DNA of 64,000 nucleotides from Episyrphus balteatus (Eukaryota; Arthropoda; Insecta; Diptera; Syrphidae). The stretch lies in the NCBI RefSeq assembly GCF_945859705.1, contig NC_079134.1, positions 13,123,545 through 13,187,544 of the forward strand, in the 5' to 3' direction. Positions 59,441-64,000 of this stretch are shown here, one piece after another. Each line of letters opens with the position of its first letter. Within the stretch, counting starts at the first letter, position 1. The notes under the pieces are model-generated. The model saw nothing but the letters and a program-made list of their open reading frames with translations. It did not search any database and was not told where the DNA came from. A program made the translations under genes and the position numbers.

Positions 59441-60184
59441 TTTTGAAAAACACTGGATGACGTGATATTGCCTTGAAATATTGCGAGTGTGCGTTTTTCA
59501 AGGACATCATGATTATCATCGTTTTTTTTTTTTTTGTAATTTTTTCAATGACAATCATGTTGATGGATTCCTAAAGGCTATAGATGGTGATGGCAAGTTA
59601 CAGATTTACTTGAGAAAACGAAAATTACGGAGGATGTACTTACTTGTAATTTTCTTTTTTTGGTAATTGGGAGCAAGGTGAAAGTGTGTTTTTATTTATG
59701 TTTGGGATGGTTGAGGTGATGAGTAATAAATGGATGCACTTTGGTGTTTTGTCGATGTCAAGTTTGTGAGTGACAGATGGAAATTAAACAAATGCTTTGG
59801 GCTTTTATAAAACCTAACTGAGCTTAGCTTTTTCAAACGACTTTGAAAATTTTGGTTTATTAGAAATCGTGTTGGACAGGCACTTTTGGCATTTGTGTTA
59901 AAAATATGTTTGTGGATGTGGCATTGTGGCTTTATGATAAAAATGCAAAATTGAAAAAAAAAATACGCATACCTACACCATGGTGACCCATATTGATATG
60001 CATTCATTTATATAACATTTTACAAAAAAGGTATAACAGACAAAAAGGTATAACTCAAGTTTTTATGTAAAACTGTTGTTTCGTAACAGCAACTGACCCT
60101 AAACAGATAAACATAACCAAAAGTAATTCAACATACATATTAGTCGTTATATTTGAAAGTGGTATAGTTCGCATTTTACTTTCT
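59441..60184. other. AT-rich non-coding DNA, no gene seen
   Basis: Short frames only. T runs occur near 59430-59442 and 59521-59536. Confidence 0.5.
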
Positions 60185-60187
60185 TTA

Positions 60188-60605
60188 GAGCCAATTTTTC
60201 AATCTTCTAATAAACAGTCAGTTAACTGTTCGACGAATAAAGTTTTTAGGCTCATAAACAATTAGATAAAAACATTGAATTTTTCAATCAAGAATAATTT
60301 ATTCTACAAAATAACAAAAAAAAATTGTCAAATTCAAAAATATTTAAAATTAAACGTCATTTTTATTCATGATTGTTTTTGTTTTCTTGTGTTCCACTGT
60401 ATTTTTTTCAAAATTCTTTCAAAACAGCTTTGACAACTGACACAATATTTTTGTTGAGATTATTCCTTAGAATAATTTTTATTCGTCTCTGAAAGAAGCA
60501 GATAGTTTTATTCTAAGGAATAAGCTATATCTGCTTGTTGAAAAATTGATTTTTTCTCTGTCCTGTACTAAATGACTGTTTAACTGACTATTGAAAAATT
60601 GGCCC
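60188..60605. mobile_element. Harbinger-like MITE (418 bp)
   Basis: The left end GAGCCAATTTTTCAAT and the reverse complement of the right end, GGGCCAATTTTTCAAT, are flanked by TTA at 60185-60187 and 60606-60608. Both ends continue with related AAACAGTCAGTTAACT-like words. The inner part also folds back on itself through AGAATAATTTATTC-like words. The 3-bp TTA duplication points to PIF/Harbinger. No protein is encoded. Confidence 0.7.
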
Positions 60606-60608
60606 TTA

Positions 60609-61265
60609 CAAAAATTATCAATTTATTTTAGCTATTTTTTGTTTATAAATATTAAAATTTAGTAAATAATAAATCCATTGGCTGTAATGCTTTGTTAAGA
60701 AAAACGATACTGTTTAGTTGGGGTTAATTTGAATTTGAATGGTTTTTTTTTTACATTAATGGATCATATTTTGATTTTCGTCATTTTGAAGTTTTACTAC
60801 AATATTAGGTCATACTCGTGTTCGAAACAATGCAACAACATTTGAAAGCCAAAAATAACGTCTGGCGTTTACCACAACACGCTCGATTTGGGTGACAATT
60901 GATTAAACTATCGAATGCATTGAGACTGAATCCCCTGGGGGTAAGGCGAAGTGGAACACTAGGGCTAAGATTGTCTACGATGAGAGGTTCTCCTGCGAAA
61001 CTATTGTTTAACTTTCATAAAGTTTTGGAACGAGTTCATTTTCCCATTTTATTTTCGACAACAGACTTTAGTCAAAACTTGTGATTTTTTTTGTCAAGGA
61101 GTCATAATACCACATCTTGAAGTATTCTGGAACACATTTAACATTTTAAAATTCATAATTCTTCCAGTAAATTTTAAGTTCTGGATTGTTATACTTATTA
61201 AAATTTCACTGTGTGGATTTTATTTAATAAAATTTAAACCTGATTTATTAACCTTACATAGAGAC
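60609..61265. other. AT-rich non-coding DNA, no gene seen
   Basis: No feature was recognised apart from short chance frames. Confidence 0.5.
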
Positions 61266-61269
61266 GAAA

Positions 61270-61382
61270 TAACGCAGGGATAACCTCACATCTGGTATAT
61301 TTTACTTTATTTCTTGTATATTGAACTTATTTCTGGTATATTTAACAATATTATGATTAAATAAAGTTATCCCTGGCGTAAT
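61270..61382. repeat. Tiny inverted-repeat unit with TCTGGTATATT repeats
   Basis: ACGCAGGGATAAC at the left and GTTATCCCTGGCGT at the right are inverted repeats differing by one inserted base. Between them a TTTCTGGTATATT-like phrase occurs three times. It may be a very small MITE. Confidence 0.5.
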
Positions 61383-61433
61383 TTTCTCAGTTTAATTGAG
61401 GTTCTTAATTTTTTTTTTTTTTTGTAAAACTAT

Positions 61434-61570
61434 AGCTGCGTTCCTTTGGAAATATTTATCTACTTTTTAGTACTTAAAACTACTTTGAACTACTTTGCTA
61501 TACTGAAAAAGTAGTTCAAAGCAGCTTTAAGTACTAAAAAGTAGATAAATATTTCCAAAGGAACGCAGCT
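61434..61570. repeat. Hairpin element of 137 bp, near-perfect arms
   Basis: The sequence from AGCTGCGTTCCTTTGGAAAT to its complement at 61551-61570 pairs along about 63 bases per arm, with a loop of about ten bases and only a few mismatches in the inner part. This is the form of a short palindromic MITE. A precursor of small RNAs is a less likely alternative. Confidence 0.8.
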
Positions 61571-64000
61571 TATGTAAATCTCAGCTAAAACTGGTTAGTC
61601 TTAGCTTGAATCAGGAATCTAAACAATAAACTGCTTAACCTCTGCTTAGACTGGCTGCATACAGCCGAACTGTTAGATCTCAGGCAATGTTGGTAATATC
61701 AGCAGAAACCGGTAAAAATTCTAAATCTGAAAATTAGCTGCAACTCGTAACTCATAGCTAAAATTCCTTAATTCGAAAATAATTTATTACAACCATTTAA
61801 TTATCTCAGCTGAAGCTTAATAATATCTACCGAACTGCTGAATATTTGCTGAAACAAATTAATCCTAGCTGACTGATAAAATTTCAGTAAAAACTGTTTT
61901 CTTCCAGCAAAACTCTAAGCAAAAAAAAGTTAATCTTACCGGAAACCTGCATTCTTTCTAGGAGGATCCAATTTTATCTTCGACGTTTACCTTCTATTCG
62001 ATTTTCAAAAATTTCAAACCCTTCTTCAATTAACATGCAATCAATTCACTCAAACTAATTTCTTAATTCTTGAATTGGTTAAGCCCTTGAAATACCCTCA
62101 GGTATTGAAGTCTTTTTTCCAGTGATTGCTCTCAAGTTTGAGGTTAACAAGTAAAAATTGTTAACCATCCAATCCAACCCTCTCTCATTTATTTTCAATA
62201 TTAACATCATCGAAATCCAAAATAAAAGAAACAAAAAATAACAACAAGGATATATTTTCTGTTGAATAGGTAAACATCTTCTAAGCAACAAAGCACTCAA
62301 CAGCTTATAACAGAACACATAGATGATTGAAGTAACTCAACTGGAAATGGTGTCGGTTTTTTTTTAAATTAACTTTTTTTTTGTGTAATCTTTTAATTTC
62401 GGTATTTTTTTCTGGTATGGAGAGTTGGTAACAATAGAAAACAAAAATTAAACATTTTTCCAAAAACCCTACTTCACGGTAAGGATTTTAAAATGTATTT
62501 CCTTCTCTTATCAAAAAGTAAAAAAATCCCAAAAAAAAAAGTAAAAGAAAAACACAAAAAAAACGTGTCTGCCTTTAGGAACCCAATACAAGTTGATGTA
62601 GCTCCCTGAAGAATGTTTTACTTGGCAAATATGTAACCCGGGTAAATACCTACACCAACACACAACAACAATCCCTCTGACATCCTTCACTCTGCCTTTT
62701 ACTTCCTTCTTACTTTTTTTCTGTCGTTTTTTTTTTTTTGGTTGTTGTTGCTGTTCGATGCAAACAATAAACCATATAGCCGATGAATATAAAGGACCTA
62801 GCAAAGCAATAGAGTTCCATTTCATGTCGTGTTTTTGCTATTTTCAGCATCCAACTGAGGTCATTCTGTCATCTACTTTTACTTCCATTTCATTCCATTG
62901 GCGGGCAGGGGGTGGCAAACACACCCCCATGGGTATAAGCCTTTTGTCATGGTATATCCTTTATTAAACGGTTTTTTTTTTTTTTTTTGGTTTTGGGTAG
63001 AAATATCCTGACTCTTTTGGTTGGTTCTTTAGTGTGCTATGGCATACTGCTAATCGCTTCTTCGATGACATCATTATAATCTTGTCATCCAGCCGTGGGT
63101 AGGTAATTTTTCGGCTCCTCTTGGGATTTTGTGTATGTAAAAATTAATTCGTCATTCGAGCGTGTCAAATAAGGAACGCGTTTGCACTAAGTGCTTTTTA
63201 CAAATTTAACAAAAAAAAAATCTTAAAAATTCGTTCACCAAAAAAAAAAAACAAAAGTAACGTTCGTTCCTATAAATGCACTCGGAAAGGACATGAATGC
63301 CAGGATTAAAAAAATGTGCAGTAAAAATAAAAAAGGAGGGCTGAATGAAAATTCCTTGGTGAGCAATGAGATAGATGTGTGTGCAATGGTATAAAAAGTG
63401 TAAAACAAAAAAGTCTAGAAATAAGCTTCTATTGTGTGTAGCTTCTCGTTGCTGGTTTGGTTTTTATTCACAAAAAAAAATATGTTGACGTGGTTGATCC
63501 TTGGTTGCATATTTACGGCGCGTACTAACGTTCCGTATGTAAAACCTTAAGCAAGGGAGGATTAAGTAGGATGGTGTATTCTTTTCTTCTTTTTTTTTTG
63601 TTAAATTAAGTCATTCATGCAGGAAAAAGAGAAGATATAATGTCGATATAACTAATTGAGTCTCAAGATAGCTTTTTAAGCTTAGAGCTTTTTAACACGG
63701 AACATAAAATAGAAAAAAAACAAACATTCTCTCAGAGAGTTTCATGACATTTACGACCAGAGATTTTTTTCTGTAAGATTGTGTGCGTACAAAAAAAAAT
63801 AAAAAAAAAAAGAAGAAAGGGGTTGCCAATCCTTTTTTTTCATAGTAAAGTGCGGGTGGAAGCATATTCAATAAAATAGAAATTTTACCAATTTTCAAGG
63901 AGATCCACTTCGCTAAATTAAAAGTTGCAAATTTAGAAAATGCCATGCAGAAGGTAAAAATCATTATTCAGAGCTTACGTCACCAGAAGTCTTTTTTGAC
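61571..64000. other. Non-coding DNA, no gene seen
   Basis: From 61575 to 61930 short CAGCTGAAAC, TTAGCTGAA and CAGCAAAACT-like words recur without clear boundaries, perhaps a decayed motif array. The rest contains A and T runs near 62730, 62970, 63230 and 63790 and no recognisable gene. Confidence 0.45.

Noticed and set aside
61270..61382. Similarity of CAGGGATAAC to part of a homing-endonuclease site
   Set aside because: Only about nine bases agree. The words are inverted ends of a small repeat.

Overview
The window looks like AT-rich, non-coding nuclear DNA from an insect, most likely a fly (Diptera). The evidence is the composition, long homopolymer and trinucleotide runs (A/T, CAT, CTT), fossils of Jockey-like LINE reverse transcriptase, Foldback-like elements with 9-bp target duplications, and hAT- and Harbinger-like MITEs. 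I recognise no conserved protein-coding gene on either strand. The open frames are short, low in complexity, or lie inside repeats. The best explanation is a long intron or intergenic region. The species cannot be determined from the sequence alone.

Layout. 1-8000: unique AT-rich DNA, a degenerate repeat split by a roughly 0.9-kb interspersed element (2560-3468), and a LINE fossil (about 7.8-8.0 kb). 9-17.3 kb: three blocks in which one short motif recurs on both strands (GTGGAACGTA, TTTCGCAA, GTCTCACTGTTTGC; the last bounded by inverted repeats), a second LINE fossil, a 21-base C tract and a small inverted-repeat element. 19-25 kb: a hairpin, a Foldback-like element with a 9-bp target duplication, a Harbinger-like MITE, and a 1.56-kb inverted-motif element that carries a small two-exon candidate gene on the minus strand. 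26-29.7 kb: another copy of the interspersed element, a 147-bp satellite with a five-unit higher-order repeat, and a nearly perfect inverted repeat with arms of about 150 bp. 31.5-33.5 kb: a GATTGGTATAAA motif array with an interspersed element nested in it. 34.5-35 kb: a GC-richer stretch that could be a promoter and 5' leader. 36.9-39.5 kb: three inverted-repeat elements in a row, the last a clear Foldback-type element. 40.6-45.1 kb: an 1849-bp tandem duplication, with no difference found, whose right breakpoint lies inside a hAT-like MITE. 45-64 kb: mostly unique DNA with a diverged direct repeat, microsatellites, two GC-richer candidate regulatory stretches (54-55.6 and 58-59.4 kb), and three small inverted-repeat elements at 60.2-61.6 kb.

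The recurring theme is a set of non-autonomous elements that each carry many dispersed copies of their own 8-15 bp motif in both orientations. Two (20.6 and 38.8 kb) have clean 9-bp target duplications. One (22.3 kb) encloses a spliced mini-gene. These are the strongest candidates for something not yet described.
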